Origin: Jacaranda mimosifolia
Lineage: Eukaryota; Streptophyta; Magnoliopsida; Lamiales; Bignoniaceae
Direction: 5' to 3'
NCBI GenBank assembly: GCA_018894105.1
Contig: CM032117.1
Span: 31,786,501-31,850,500, forward strand
Length of the DNA stretch: 64,000 nucleotides
In this document: piece by piece, positions 11,639-25,087 of the stretch
Layout of the letters: each line of letters opens with the position of its first letter
Numbering within the stretch: position 1 is the first letter of the stretch
Program-made: the position numbers and the translations under genes
The notes under the pieces: model-generated
Databases searched by the model: none
The model's input: the letters and a program-made list of their open reading frames with translations, nothing else
Told to the model about the DNA's origin: nothing

Positions 11639-13890
11639 TGTTGGAATAATACCTGGTAAGCCAATTAGATTGGCCTTGTAAATTCTATTTCCTTGTAAAA
11701 CAATCTTGATTGAATGATATTCTTTATATGGCCGTCTTCATCTTATGCTCTTTTATTACTTCACTTGCATTTGGATGAAGCCCTCAGATCACACATGACT
11801 ACGGGACTTGGTTAGTTCACTAGGTGGTGATCATGGAATAAGTCTCACACGGTCGTGATCTTAAATCTTTCAAGTCGTAGGATCTTATGAGACGGGGCAT
11901 CTGAGATCCGAATAGACTTGCACTAATGATGCATAAATCCAAGAGTTGGATATTGGTCCATTCCATGAGCAACTGTATGAGATACGGGTGCATGTTAGTG
12001 GGTGCTTGTTAGAGAACAAGTCATTGAAGACCCTCAAGAGAATCCACTAGATAGCCGTAGTGGCAAGTCGATAGTGGTTAATTCTCCTACTTACACTAGT
12101 GCATGTTATTATCCTCTGACCTGAGGATCCATGGTAATCTTATGTCCGGTCTTCATGCTTTGACTCTTCCTTGACCACTCAGCGGGTCTTTTGGGTTGAG
12201 CTTAGGTTTGAGCTACTTGGCATAGAGGTTTGTGAGATCCAAGATAGAATCTGACTCCTCGCTTTTGTGAAGGGTGAGTGCTTCTTCTATGTATTCTATA
12301 GTGATCGATTTTTAGAAATCTTTGCGCAAGGTGGTGTGACAATTTGGAAAAGGAGTTTTCCAAAGGTGAGGTCACATAAGGGAATCAAACATTGAGAATA
12401 CAGACATAGTATCGAGGTTATTAGGGATCCGGCAAATATCTTACCTTGGGCCTCTTTCGGGAGATAGGAGATGGAAAGACCTTATTTGCATGGTACGCGT
12501 AGAGCTATGATGGTTCTCCAGAATATTCATTTTGGCCAATTAGTTGGGCTCCATGGGCTTGAGGTTGGACATCAACCATAGAGATTGGGTACTCTTTAAT
12601 TAATGAGATTAATTGAATTGAGTCGATTAGTTTAAAAGAAGTTTTAAACTGAAATGAATATAAGATATTCAAAAGTTACAAAGAGTTGTGAGCTAATGTC
12701 CAATGAATGGTAGAATCTATTGGGTCACACACAAAAGCTAATTAGCTTCCAAAATTGATAGAGCAATTTTCTTAGTGTTGGAAGGATCACCCTTTTGGTG
12801 ACCCATTTTCAAGGATCCAATTTAACGGTCAATTTTAGTATAATTAATTTAAGTGTCAAATTAATCAATTAATTTAAATAGTTAAATTAGACCAATAATT
12901 AAGGAGTTAATTATTTGGTACCATGTTGACCATCAATCCGACAAGTTGACTTAAAGAGTTAAGTTTGACTAATTTAAGCTTAAAGGTTAAGCTTGTTTGA
13001 TTTAAGAGTTAAATCAAAGGTTAACTAATTAAATTAAAGTGTTTAATTTACTTAGTGGGAAGACTAATTTTTGGATGGAAAATTTAAATGAAGTGTTCAT
13101 TTAAATTAGCATCTTAATTAATTTTGAATTAGATTCCAAATGTAATTGAAATGCACATGAAATTCAAGTACGACTTGAATTTGAATTTTCCAACTTGGCA
13201 TGCCACTTGGGCGGTCACCTTGAGCATCACACCTTCCACCATCTATATATGGATATAGAGGGTAAGCAAATTTGGAAAAAAAAATCACATTGCTGAAAGT
13301 GTGAGAATTAGATTCTTGCATTCCCTCCAAAATCTATCTCTCTCTCTCTCTCTCTATGCATTGCATTATGTGTTGAGATTTGCATTCTTTCTTCTTCCCA
13401 ACCTAAAAATCGACCTCATATACCTCTTTTACTCATCTCTAACTCCAACTTGTAGTGAGGGGAAATTGGAAGATTATTTGGTGTGTGGATCATATCAATA
13501 CAGGCAAGGCATTTGACTTGCTCAGTTTTGGAGATCCACTTGTAGTAGGTTCCTATTGGAAATTTTTTCTGGTGTGATCCAGAAGGATTTTTGCTCCAAT
13601 TTTTTCATAGTAGCTTTCCCTCTGTGTGAAGGTGTTCTAGATTTAATTTGGTGATTTTTAGATTAGTGTAGCTTGGCCAAAGGTTGTCGCCTTTTCGCTG
13701 TGCCGATTCCAGATAGTTTCTGGATCCGAGAGAGATTGTTGATCTTCTCTTTGTTTTGAGCTACAAGAGGTAATTCTTCTTCCTAATCTAGATCTATATC
13801 ATGACTATATCCTTGGTCGCTTGAGTAGCTTAGTTATTTTCAAGCTTATGAAGTTTTGATTTATGGATCCTAATGCTACTCTTGCCTTCA
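11639..13890 (+). repeat. Z 5' LTR (2252 bp)
   Basis: Starts TGTTGGAATAATACC and ends CTTGCCTTCA, directly followed by AG and the PBS. Contains the palindrome array of U3 (12830-13060), a TATA stretch near 13243 and a CT microsatellite (13331-13357) downstream of it. A Z/V-type LTR: the first 80 bp has CCTTGTAAAACAA, whereas E and W have CACTTGTGATACAA. Confidence 0.92.
13243..13260 (+). promoter_or_regulatory. TATA region of Z 5' LTR promoter
   Basis: CTATATATGGATATAGAG lies about 1.6 kb into the LTR, the same relative place as the TATA stretches of the V and E LTRs. The inverted repeat that normally precedes it is damaged here (TTGAGCATCACACCTT keeps only the right arm). Transcription start is inferred to lie some tens of bases downstream. 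Confidence 0.5.
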
Positions 13891-13892
13891 AG

Positions 13893-13904
13893 TGGTATTG
13901 AAGC
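13893..13904 (+). other. Z primer binding site
   Basis: TGGTATTGAAGC, two bases after the LTR end. It resembles the plant copia consensus TGGTATCAGAGC complementary to the 3' end of initiator tRNA-Met, as do the versions in V (TGGTATCGAAGC) and E (TGGTATCGGAGG). Confidence 0.8.
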
Positions 13905-15845
13905 CTTTTTAATGCAATGTTTTGGATTATTGTTTGATTGATTCGTATGATGAATTGATCAATATCATCAAATACTTGATCCAAGTGATGGATTGGAGTG
14001 TTTCGTCAATTATGCTTGTGGCTCTATTGCTTGATGAATTGAAAGCTTGCTTTTATGTGATTTAAGTGTTGATTCATGTTTTAGTATGTTTCAATTCATA
14101 GTGATAAATGTTGAATGTTGATTTAGCATTTATTGATGTTATATGGTGATATAGCATGTTGATGTTTGATCAAAAGAGTTTTGATCATTTTTAGATCTAA
14201 TTTGATTGGAGTTGTATTGGAGATTTTGAAGAATACGATTATAGCTTTTTCTAATTTTTGGAGGCATGATTGAGCACTTGAATTTTCTTTTTTAATAGAG
14301 GTTTCCAATCTAGAAATTCATCTATAATGTGTGTTTTAATGTTGGGAACATGTGCTAAAACTATTGGTGCATGAAAATTGAGTGGAAAATGACTTGACAC
14401 ACTTTGAAACCCCAAAATAGGGCACTGCGCGCACATTGTGCGCGCGGCCTACCCAACCGATGCCCAGGCTGGGGTGTAGCCCTTGTTTTGAGGTTTTAGT
14501 GAGTCTTGAGCATATTTTCCAACTCCTTTTATGCTTGAAATATTTTTGCACCACACATAGTAGATGCACAAATGTTGTGCAAGTTCTCAATATTATGTTT
14601 GAAATTTTTGAATGCCATTGAAAATTGGTTAAAGTTTGTCTTCCAATAATGGCATAAATGTTATGCTTGTTCAATTATTTGTTTATGAGATAAACATTTT
14701 GTTGTTAGAATTAACTGTTAACTAGATTTATTTATTGTTCATTTAATTGTTGAATGGATGATGAATGAATGGGGATGATCATGAGCCTTTAATATTAATT
14801 TTAATTGTTTCAAGTTGTTGAAATGAGTTGTATTAAAATTGAGGCTTGCATGCCTTTTTCTTTCTACCTTGTAAAAGTTATGAGAGTAGAATCACTAGGA
14901 GTGACGATTTTCTATTTATGTAAATGTTGCATGGAGTAATGGAGACCAATGGAGGCATGGAGACTTTTGAAGACCCATGAATGTATGAGATAGATCATGT
15001 AATAGCTAGATTTAATCAACCTACCTAAAATCAACTAGGTGGTGCACCCATGGCTTTAAGTGCACCACTTGGTTAGGCTCATGGTCATCCCACCCTAGGA
15101 GCATGCTATATTTACTTATTTATGCTTTCCATATCTTATTGATGTATGAGATACATGTTTAGGATATAGAAAACTTAAATAAGGAGATAAAATGATAAGA
15201 TCTTTGCAAGCAAAAAACCTTCAACTTAGAATGTCTAAGTGCTTTTCAAATATTAACTCCAAATGGATACAAATTAAACGAGTTTTAATTAATCCAAGCC
15301 TTTTACCAATAGTATATGGCATGACGATGCTACCACTTTTGTGTGATACACATCCGGTTAAGGAGGTCATACTTAGGTGGAAAGCTGTGACCATACACTT
15401 TGCATGAGATGCATCTTTGATTTGGGAATGCTCACTCATTATACACTCGATCATGGGGGATGTTGTGGTGCCCGTCTCGAAACAAAGTTTGATTGGTAAG
15501 TTTGACTTAACACCGAGTAATATAGAGGTCGTCCATCAGGGGATCTACATGAAATGGTGAGGCAAAATATATCAAGAATCGCATGAGATGCAATTAGCAA
15601 AAGTTGCTTACCTTTGGATTGCTCATGGATATACATCCGGTTACAGGAGTCCACTTGCAAGTCTTTAGGATCTTGATTCTCACTAAGGATTATGATTTCC
15701 CGAATTCTTCTAGGGGGTGAAGGATTTGATAAAATAGTGGGAGGAAAACATGCTTGAAAGACCATTAACAAGTTTTTATTATCAAATCAATCACATGCTT
15801 ATACTCTTTTTTGCCTCTTGTAGATTTTTGAAATCTTCAATTAAA
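13905..15845 (+). other. Z leader
   Basis: 1.94 kb non-coding leader. GC-rich patch at 14413-14480 (contains GCGCGCACATTGTGCGCGC, itself an inverted repeat). Four motif sites lie at 15350-15365, 15443-15459, 15529-15543 and 15633-15649. Sites 1 and 4 share ACATCCGGTTA and a GGAG end, while sites 2 and 3 differ. No protein is supported. Confidence 0.7.
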
Positions 15846-16750
15846 ATGACTAAAAATCCACCCACAAGCATTTTGGATACCAATAAACCAACCGGGCCGA
15901 ACTTCCAAGATTTGTTAAGAAACCTTAAAATCATTCTTGGCTTTGAAAAGTGGACTTAAGTCCTTGATCAAAGTCCCGTAGACACACTTGCTGATGACAC
16001 CACCAATGCACATCATGAAATGTTCACAAATTTGTAGATAATGATCTATAAGTGAGGTATGTCATGATGGCATCCATGTCCAACGAGCTCCAAAAAACTC
16101 ATGAGCACATGAAACATGCTCGAGAGATCTATGTACACTTACAAGACTTGTATGGTGTACAAAGTAGACATGAAAGGTTCACTTTGTCTAAAGAGCTCTT
16201 TAGGGCAAGGATGAGTGAATGGTCAAATGTCTCTGATCACGGCCTCAAGATGATTGGACTCATCGAGAAGCTTGGACAGTTAGATGTGGTAATAGACAAC
16301 GAACTTTACGTGGATTTGATCCTACAGTCATTGCCACCATCATATGATCAATTCGTTATGAATTTCAATATGTCCAAGCAAGATGTTACGATTAACGAAT
16401 TGATCAATATGCTTGTGACCATGGAGGCAACTATGAGAAAGGAAAAGCCCCTTATGCTTGCATCCTCCTCCAAGTTAAAGGGCCCTAGGGGTTCTAGAAA
16501 GGGAGGTAAGAGGAAGAAAAGTTCTTCCTTGAAATGAAAGCAACCCGAGAAGAGTTTCGGGAAGGTTAAGAAGAAGGTTAGTACTAAAGCTAGTTGTTTC
16601 CACTGTAGCGAAAGGGGGCATTAGAAAAGAAATTACAAAGCTTACCTTGCAACCCTTGAGAAGGATATGCACTTTGTTGAAGTGCACATGACGACTAATT
16701 CTTCCACAAAGTATTTGATACCGCATGCGGTTCTCATTTTTGTAATTCGT
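15846..16750 (+). pseudogene. gag: Z gag
   Basis: ATG at 15846 followed by MTKNPPTSILDTNKPTGPNF, with a TAA after 38 codons where relatives have Tyr. The body continues in the open stretch 16052-16537 (MASMSNELQKTHEHMKHA, LQDLYG, SLPPSYDQF, then the basic KGPRGSRKGGKRKKSSS linker). The zinc knuckle region at about 16600-16640 reads CFHCSERGH, a stop, then KRNY, so it is broken twice. The protease entry follows at about 16700. Confidence 0.88.
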
Positions 16751-17029
16751 CATAGGGGATGGAAAGAAGAAAGAGTCTTCATGAAGGGGATATGATCCTC
16801 TACTTAGGAAATGGATTAAGAGTTGCAGCCACTTTCCAAGGTATTATCAAGTTGGACTTGGGGAATGCTTCCATTGTACTTGATCTAGTTCATTATGTAC
16901 CCCATCTTGTAAAGAATATTATTTCAATTCTCATTCTTGATAATGAAGGATTTGCTTTTTCTGTATCGAGTGTGAAGTTGGAAGTATTAAAGAATGTTTC
17001 TTTGATTGTAAGGAATTCCATTAATAACT
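16751..17029 (+). pseudogene. pol: Z protease-integrase linker, interrupted by plastid DNA
   Basis: The open stretch 16759-17031 matches the linker of the sister elements (MERRKSLHEGDMIL, VPHLVKNIISI, LDNEGFAFS). Homology breaks at about 17029 just after the sequence that in E reads AATTGCACAAGATACATTG. The next 16 or so bases of the family sequence are missing and a chloroplast fragment follows. Confidence 0.85.
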
Positions 17030-17080
17030 AGCCGTTTTGATCCTTTGGAACAACTCGATGAATTTAGTAGATCATTTTAG
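17030..17080 (+). pseudogene. psbE: Chloroplast-derived psbE 3' end (NUPT)
   Basis: Codons 17033-17077 translate as RFDPLEQLDEFSRSF followed by TAG at 17078, the C-terminus of cytochrome b559 alpha subunit of photosystem II (residues 69-83 of 83). Codon 72 is CCT (Pro). In many angiosperms this plastid codon is C-to-U edited to Ser, so the copy retains the unedited genomic base. No plastid promoter or upstream psbE is present; the fragment begins at about 17030. It cannot be functional in this nuclear position. Identification rests on the protein match plus the adjacency to psbF in the plastid order. Confidence 0.93.
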
Positions 17081-17094
17081 GAGGCCCTAATAAA

Positions 17095-18240
<1,146 letters not shown>

Positions 18241-19075
18241 CTGAAAGGTTCGGATTCCTTCATGAGATGGGCCAATCGGATAATGATCCGAAGATCTATG
18301 AGGAAGCTATGTTGGACATAGATTTGGGATGTTGGCTTGAAGCCATGAGATCTGAAATGGACTCCACATACTTAAACAAAGTATAGACTTTGGTAGATCC
18401 ACCAAAGGGAATAGTTTCATTTGGTTGCAAGTGGATCTATAAGCAAAAGCTTAGAGTAGATAGAGAAGTGGTGACTTTTAAGGCACGACTAGTGGCAAAG
18501 GGTTACACTAAAAGACCCGATATTGATTTTGAGGAAACCTTTTCACCAGTCGCTATGCCTAAGTCCATTAGATTCTACTTGCCATAGCCACATATTATGA
18601 CTGTGAAATATGGCAAATGGATGTGAAAACTGCTTTCCTCAATGGTGACATTGAAGAAGAAATCTATATGGAGCAACCATAAGGTTTTACATCCAAGGGG
18701 AGTGAGAAAAAGGTTTGCAAAATCCAAAGATCCATTTATGGACTCAAACAAGCATCCTCAAGTTGGAACACACATTTTGACAAAACGATCAAATCGTTTG
18801 GCTTTGTTAAAAATGTGTATGAACCATGTGTGTACGAGAAGGCTAGTGGGAGTTCAGTGCAATTTATTGTGCTTTATGTCGATGACATCCTTCTCATTGG
18901 GAAGGAGGTAGGAATGTTAACCTGTAATAAAACATAGTTATCTAAACAATTCTCCATGAAGGATTTGGGAGAAACATCCTACGTATTGGGAATACATATC
19001 CATAGAGATATCTAATAGGATGCTGGGGATATCCCAAAACTTTGACAAGATACTAAAGAGATTTAGTATGGAAGA
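18241..19075 (+). pseudogene. pol: Z reverse transcriptase with intact YVDD
   Basis: Segments in order: AMRSEMDSTYLNKV followed by TAG in place of Trp (18384-18386), LVDPPKGIV and CKWIYKQKL (18390-18587), EEIYMEQP then TAA, SIYGLKQASSSW, NVYEPCVYEKASGSS, and LYVDDILLIG at about 18870-18900. The catalytic Asp pair is preserved although at least two nonsense codons and several frameshifts are present. RT copies the element RNA in intact relatives. Confidence 0.88.
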
Positions 19076-19850
19076 ATCCAAGAAGAGATTTCTTCTTATG
19101 GGATATGGCATTCGTCTCTCAAAGTCTATGGCCCCCAAGACTGAGGAAGAGAAACGAAGGATGTCTCACATACCTTATGCCTTCGCTATTGATAGCATAA
19201 TGTATGCAGTTAAATGTACAAGATCGGATGTGGCACACTCACTAAGCATTATGAGTAGGTTCCAATTCAATCCCAGTGAGTCACAAGATAGCTGTGAAAG
19301 AAATCCTTAAGTACTTGAGAAGGACTAAGGACTTATTTTTTGTATACGGCAATAGAGAATTGAAACGAAAGGGGTTTTTGGATTCAAGTTTTCAATCCGA
19401 TGTAGATGACCTCAAATCCACTTCTGAATTTATATTTTACCTTAATTGCAGCGCGGTGAGTTGGAAGAGTTCCAAACAAGATACCATGGCCGATTCCACT
19501 ACTTAAGCAGAATATATTGTTGCCTCGGAAGCTGCAAAGGAAGGTGTTTGGAAGAAAAACTTCATTCAAGAGTTGAATGCAGTGCCTAGCATTGCTGAGC
19601 CAGTGATTGTCTATTGTGAAACACCAGGTCAGTAGTGCAAGCCAAAGAGCCAAGATCTCATCAAAAATCTAAGCACATTTTGAGGCAATATCATTTGATC
19701 CGGGAGATCATTGATAGAGGCGACATCTAAGTAGAGAGAGTTGCCTCGGAAGAGAATATAGCAAACATACTGACTAAACCCCTAATGCAAAAGGTCTTTG
19801 AAGAACATATTGAGAAAATAGGTCTCAAGGCCATAGGGCATTGGCTTTAG
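19076..19850 (+). pseudogene. pol: Z RNase H domain
   Basis: The connection segment (GIRLSKSMAPKTEEEK, YAFAIDSIMYAV) is at 19020-19310. The RNase H start GFLDSSFQSDVDDLKSTS and SSKQDTMADSTT is at 19276-19506, followed by TAA in place of the residue before AEYIVAS, so the catalytic Glu segment lies beyond a stop. The domain runs to the PPT. Confidence 0.85.
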
Positions 19851-19852
19851 GG

Positions 19853-19864
19853 CAAGTGGGAGAT
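19853..19864 (+). other. Z polypurine tract
   Basis: CAAGTGGGAGAT immediately 5' of the 3' LTR start. Identical in E and, on the opposite strand, in Y. Confidence 0.8.
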
Positions 19865-22146
19865 TGTTGGAATAGTGCCCGGCAAGCTAATGAGATTGGC
19901 CTTGTAAAAGCTATTTCCTTGTAAAACAATCATGATTGAATGATATTCTTTATATGGCCATCTTTATTTTATGCTCTTTTATTACTTCACTTGTATTTGG
20001 ATGCAGCCCTTAGATCACACATGATTACGGGACTTGGTTAGTTCACTAGGTGGTGATCATGGAATAAATCTCACATGGTCGTGATCTTAAATCTTCCAAG
20101 TCATAGGATCTTATGAGATGGGGCATCTGAGATTCGAATAGACTTGCACTACCGATGCATAATCCAAGAGTTGGATATTGTTCCGTTCCATGATCAAGTG
20201 TATGAGATATGGGTGTATGTTAATGGGTGCTTGTTAGAAAATAAGGTATTGAAGACCCTCCGGAGAATCCACTAGATGGCCGTCGTGGCAAGGCACTAAA
20301 TGGTTGTCGTGGCAAGTCGACAATGGTCAATTCTCCCGCTTACGCTAGTGTACATTATTAGTCCTCTGACCTAAGGATCTATGGTACCCTTGTGTCCGAT
20401 CCCCATGCGTTAACTCTTCCTTGACCACTTAGCAGGTCTTTCAGGTTGAGCTTAGGTATGATCTACTTGGCATGGAGGTTTGTGAGATCCAAGATGGAAT
20501 CTGACTCCTTGTTTTTGTGAAGGACGAGTGTATCTCCTATGTATTCTATAGTGATCGATTCCTAGAAATCCTTGTGCAAGGTGGTGTGACAATTTGGAAA
20601 AGTGTTTTCTAAAGGTGAGGTCACACAAGGGAATCGAACATTGAGAATAAAGACATAGCATCGAGGCTACTAGAGTGCATGAAATATCTTATCTTAGGCC
20701 TTTTTCAGGAGATAGGAGACAGAATGAGTGTATTTGTATGGTACGCGTAGAGTTATAATGGTTCTCTAGAATATTCATTTTGGCTAGTTAGTTGGGCTCC
20801 ATGGGCTTGAGGTTGGACATCAACCATGGAGATTTAGTACTCTTCTCGAATTGAGTCAATTAGTTTAAAAGGAGCTTTAAACTAAGATGAATATAAGATA
20901 TTTAAAAGTCGCAAAGAGTTGTGAGCCCATGTCTAATGAATAGTAGAACCTTTTGGGCCACACACAAAAGCAAATTAGCTTCCAAAATTGGTAGAGCAAT
21001 TTTCTATGTGTTAGAAGAATCACCCATTTGGTGACCTATTTTAAAGAATCTAATTTAACGATCAATTTTGGTATGATTAATTTAAGTGTTAAATTAATCA
21101 ACTAATTTAAAGAGTTAAATTAGACTAATAATTAATGATTTAATTATTTGGTATCATGTTGACCATCAGTTGGACAAGTTGACTTAAAGAGTTATGCTGA
21201 CTAATTTAAGCTTAAGAGTTAAACTTGTTTGATTTAAGAGTTAAATTAAAGGTTAATTAATTAAATTAAAGTGTTTAATTTAATTAATGGGAAGAATACT
21301 TTTTGGAGGGAAAATTTAAATGAAGTGTTCATTTAAATTAACATCTTAATTAATTTGGAGTTAGATTCCATATGTAATTGAAATGAACATGAAATTCAAG
21401 TAAGACTTGAATTTGAATTTGCCAACTTGGCATGCCACTTGGGCGGTCACCTTGAGGAAGGTGTGATGGCAACTAGTATCAGACCTTCCACCCTTTATAT
21501 ATAGATATAGAGGATAAGAAAATTGAAAAAAAAGGAAAAATCACAATGCTGAAAGTGTGAAAATTAGATTCTTGCATTCCCTCCAAAATCTCTCTCTCTC
21601 CATCTTTCTCCATGCATTGCATCATGGGTTGAGCTTTGCTTTCCTTCTTCTTCCCAACCTGAAAATCAGCCTCATTTACCTGATTTTCTCCTCTCTAACT
21701 GCAGGTTCTAGTGAGGGGAAATTAGAAGATTATTTGGTGTGTGGATCATATCAATAGAGGCAAGGCACTTGACTTGCTCGATTTTGGTGATCCACATGTA
21801 GTAGCTTATGGTTGGAAAATTTTTTTGGAGTGATCCATAAGGCTTTTTACTCCAATTTTTTCATAGTATCTTCCCCTGTGTGTAGAAGTGTTCCAAATTT
21901 AATTTGGTGATTTTTGGAGCAGTGTAGCTAGGGCAAAGGTTGCCGTATTTCTGTTATGCTGATTCCAGACAATTTCTGGATCCGAGAGAGATTGTTGATC
22001 TTTTCCTTGTTTTGAGCTACAAGAGGTAATTCTGCTTCCTAATCTAGGTCTAAAGCATGACTAGATCCTTAGTCACTTGAGTAACTTAGTTATTTTCAAG
22101 CTTATGAAGTTTTGATTTATGGATCCTAATGCTACTCTTGCCTTTA
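19865..22146 (+). repeat. Z 3' LTR (2282 bp)
   Basis: Starts TGTTGGAATAGTGCCC and ends CTTGCCTTTA (TTCA with one C>T). It is longer than the 5' LTR partly because of a 24-bp tandem duplication at 20270-20317. TATA stretch at 21494-21511, preceded by the inverted repeat in decayed form (21458-21486). Confidence 0.9.
20270..20317 (+). repeat. 24-bp tandem duplication in Z 3' LTR
   Basis: CACTAGATGGCCGTCGTGGC and CACTAAATGGTTGTCGTGGC begin two adjacent copies, each ending AAG. The 5' LTR and other LTRs have one copy. The copies differ at three positions. Confidence 0.9.
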
Positions 22147-22607
22147 ATTTTGTGCACCAAAAAATTTAGGACACCTCCTAAACACTAAATCACACATTGT
22201 AGATAAATTTTCATATTTAAAACACCTTTTAAAAATGGAAATTCAAGTGCTTAAACATGCTTCAAAAATCAAGTTTAAATGAGAATCATCATTCTCCAAA
22301 AATCTCCAATCTAATTGGATCCAAAAATGACAAAAACACCTTAAGGCCGAATTTAACATGCTATATCAATATATAATATCATCCAATACTAAATCAAAAT
22401 TTAACATAATCATCCATGAATAAAAAACATACTAACATATGAATTAACTCTGAAAACACATATTAGCATAATTGAATTCATCATCAAAGAAGCCACAAGC
22501 AATATCATCCAAACACTCCAATCCATGACTTGGATCAAGTATTTTGAGATCTAGATCAATCCATCACATGAATCAATCAAACAAATCCAAATTAAAGCAT
22601 GAAATAG
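22147..22607 (-). other. Y leader, PBS-proximal part
   Basis: Minus-strand leader resuming after Z. The first bases (TGTGCACCAAAAAATTTAGG) match X at 3358-3377, the position that directly continues the Y sequence ending at 11638. It runs into the PBS. Confidence 0.85.
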
Positions 22608-22619
22608 GCTTCGATACCA
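22608..22619 (-). other. Y primer binding site
   Basis: Minus strand TGGTATCGAAGC, two bases from the LTR end at 22622. Same form as V. Confidence 0.8.
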
Positions 22620-22621
22620 CT

Positions 22622-23967
22622 TGAAGTTAAGTGTAACACAAGGATTCAATTAATAAAGCACAAAAAAGATAAACAAACTATGCTACACTTAATCCAAAGA
22701 TCAAATTATGCTTGTAATTCAGATTTGGTTGCAGAAAATTACCTTGATTGCTCAAAATCGAAGGTAGGAAGGAAGACTAGGATGAACTCTTCAAGCTATC
22801 TCTTCCTAGCACAGTGACAAAGTGGCAACATTTGCCTATCAAAACAACTCCGAATTTGCTGAAATTTGGGTAGTACCTCACCAACACCTTGATGAATATC
22901 TAATAAAAAATTCAGAAGAAAAATAAGATCGACAAGTGCTGGAAAAATGTCTTCAAAATTTTTGCCTTCGCAGTGGATCTCCAAGAGCAAAGCTATTCAA
23001 ATGTCTAGCCTCTAATGAAATGATCCACTCACCTACAACAAATCCCAATCAACCTTTAGAGAACTAGAACTCTAGAGTAAGAAGAAGTGATGAAGACCAA
23101 TTTTCGGAGGGGAGGGTGAAGAAAGTATGTGAAACTTCAACACATGAGTAGATCACACTTTTGGAGGGAAAAAGAGAATCTAGCATGTTAGTCTTGCTTG
23201 TGGCCGCCTATTCTTGATTTATAGAGGAAGGAAGGTGTGATGCAAGTTGGCATCACACCTCCCATGAGGCTTGGCATCAACTAAGCAAGCATTATGCTTG
23301 TGAAATGTTAATTTCACTCGTATTTGAATTTCATTTGGAATCTTCATTTCATCTCATGAAATATCATCCAAATAAAATCTAAATGCACATCAAATGAACT
23401 CCTTCATTTGAATTTTCCTCCAAAATTAATTATTAAATTAATTAAATTACCCCTTAATTTAATTAATTGGTCTTAAGTCCTTAAGTCAACTAACTTAACT
23501 TCTTAAGTTAGAAGGTATTAACTTAACCCTTTAAGTTAACTTGATTAGTTGATAGTCATATGACACCAATTAAATTAATTCCTTAATTTAATTGGTCTGT
23601 TTTAACTCCTTAAATAGTTTTGATTAATTTAACAATAAGTTAATCATGTCAAAATGACCAAAAAATTAGCCAACCATTTTCCTTCACAAAATTGGTCACA
23701 AGGAATTTTTCTAACTCTTAGAAATTTTGTTCATCAAACAGAACTTCTTTAGGCTTTTATATGTGATCCATTAGGTTCTACCATTCATTAGACATGGACT
23801 CATAACTCTTGTGATATTAAGAATATCAAAACATTCACATTAGTTTAAACTCCTTTAAACTAATGACTCAATGCAATTAATCTCCATTAATTGAAGAGTT
23901 TCCAATCTCCATGGTTGATGTCCAACCTCAAGCCCATGGAGCCCAACTAATTGGCCAAAATGAATAT
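22622..23967 (-). repeat. Y 5' LTR, R/U5 side only (1346 bp)
   Basis: The minus-strand LTR begins normally next to the PBS and includes the inverted repeat GGTGTGATGC/GGCATCACACC region (23248-23270) and the palindrome array (23440-23640). It stops at about 23967 inside U3, where the leader of W starts. The promoter-distal ~0.9 kb is missing. Confidence 0.85.
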
Positions 23968-24556
23968 TAAGTTAATATGGATACAAATTAAATAGAGTTT
24001 CAGTTAATCCATGCCTTATACTAATAGTATATGACATGAGATGCTAGCACATTTGTGTGATATCTCATGAGTCATGGGTCACGTCTATGGAGGAAAGTTG
24101 TGCTCACTTACTTAGCATATGATTCAACTTTGATTTGACGCTTTCTATGCATTGTCTAACGAGTCGTGGAATGACATTGTACAGTTTAGAATCAAAGATT
24201 AATTGGTAGGTCTAACGTAAAGCACCCAGTAGTGTAGATGTCACACGAGTCATGAGTCTACATGAATAGTGAGGTAAAATATATTAACAGCTGCATAGAG
24301 ATGCAATGAGCAAAAGTTTCTCACCATACGATTGTTTGTGGATGTCTCATGAGTCATGGGTTCGCTACAAGTCTTTTGGGCCTTGATTCTCACTAGAAAA
24401 TGAGATTTTCCGAATTCCTTATGGGGGTGAGGAATTTGATAAAATAGTAGGAGAAAAACATGCTTGAATGTCCATGAACATGTTTTTAATATCAATATTC
24501 AATCACATGCTCTTATTCTCTTTTTCCTTTTGTAGATTTTTGAGATCTCAAAGCAA
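23963..24556 (+). other. W leader, gag-proximal part
   Basis: Begins inside the leader at the word AATATTAAG, matching 28695 and 58374. All four motif sites are present, of one type: 24063-24079 and 24345-24361 are both TCTCATGAGTCATGGGT, and 24155-24169 and 24241-24257 are close variants. The core CATGA-G-TCATG is a perfect dyad. Confidence 0.75.
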
Positions 24557-25087
24557 ATGGCTAAGAATCCACTTAATGTGGTTTTGGAAACTAATAAGCT
24601 AACTGGGCCAAACTTCCGTGACTGGCTTGGAAACCTCAAGATATTTCTTGAATCCGAAAAGAGGATATATGTGCTTACTTAAAGTCCGCCGGACACCATG
24701 GGTGATGATGCCGATGATGAGGCATATGAAACGTTCACGAAGTAGGTAGATGATGATCTATAAACACGATGCCTTATGATAGCTTTATGACCAATGAGCT
24801 CCAAAAATCTCACGAGCACATGAAAACCACTCGCGAGATACATTTGTACCTACAAGAGTTGTACGTCACGAAAACTAGACATGAGCACTACTCATTATCT
24901 AAGGAGCTATTTAGGACTAGAATGATTGAGGGCTCAAGTGTCTATGATGAAGGCCTTAAGATGATCGGTCTCATTGAGAAACTTACTTAATTGGACGTGG
25001 TTACAAACAATGAGTTATATATAGATATGATCTTCCAATCATTACCAAGCTTTTTTGACCAATTCGTTATGAACTTCAACATGTCAA
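24557..25087 (+). pseudogene. gag: W gag N-terminal part (split by E)
   Basis: ATG at 24557, then MAKNPLNVVLETNKLTGPNF, with an early TAA after about 41 codons where relatives continue. The open stretch 24769-24990 carries TNELQKSHEHMKTTREIHL, LQELY and SKELFRTRM. The sequence ends at FVMNFNMS, where element E is inserted. The continuation is at 35378. Confidence 0.88.

Noticed and set aside
13301..13516. Similar open frame downstream of TATA in several LTRs (13301-13516, 21557-21757, 56413-56613, and 4232-4483 on minus), all ending in a CGSY-like tail
   Set aside because: None starts with ATG in that frame, and the similarity follows nucleotide homology of the LTRs. No evidence of a translated small protein.
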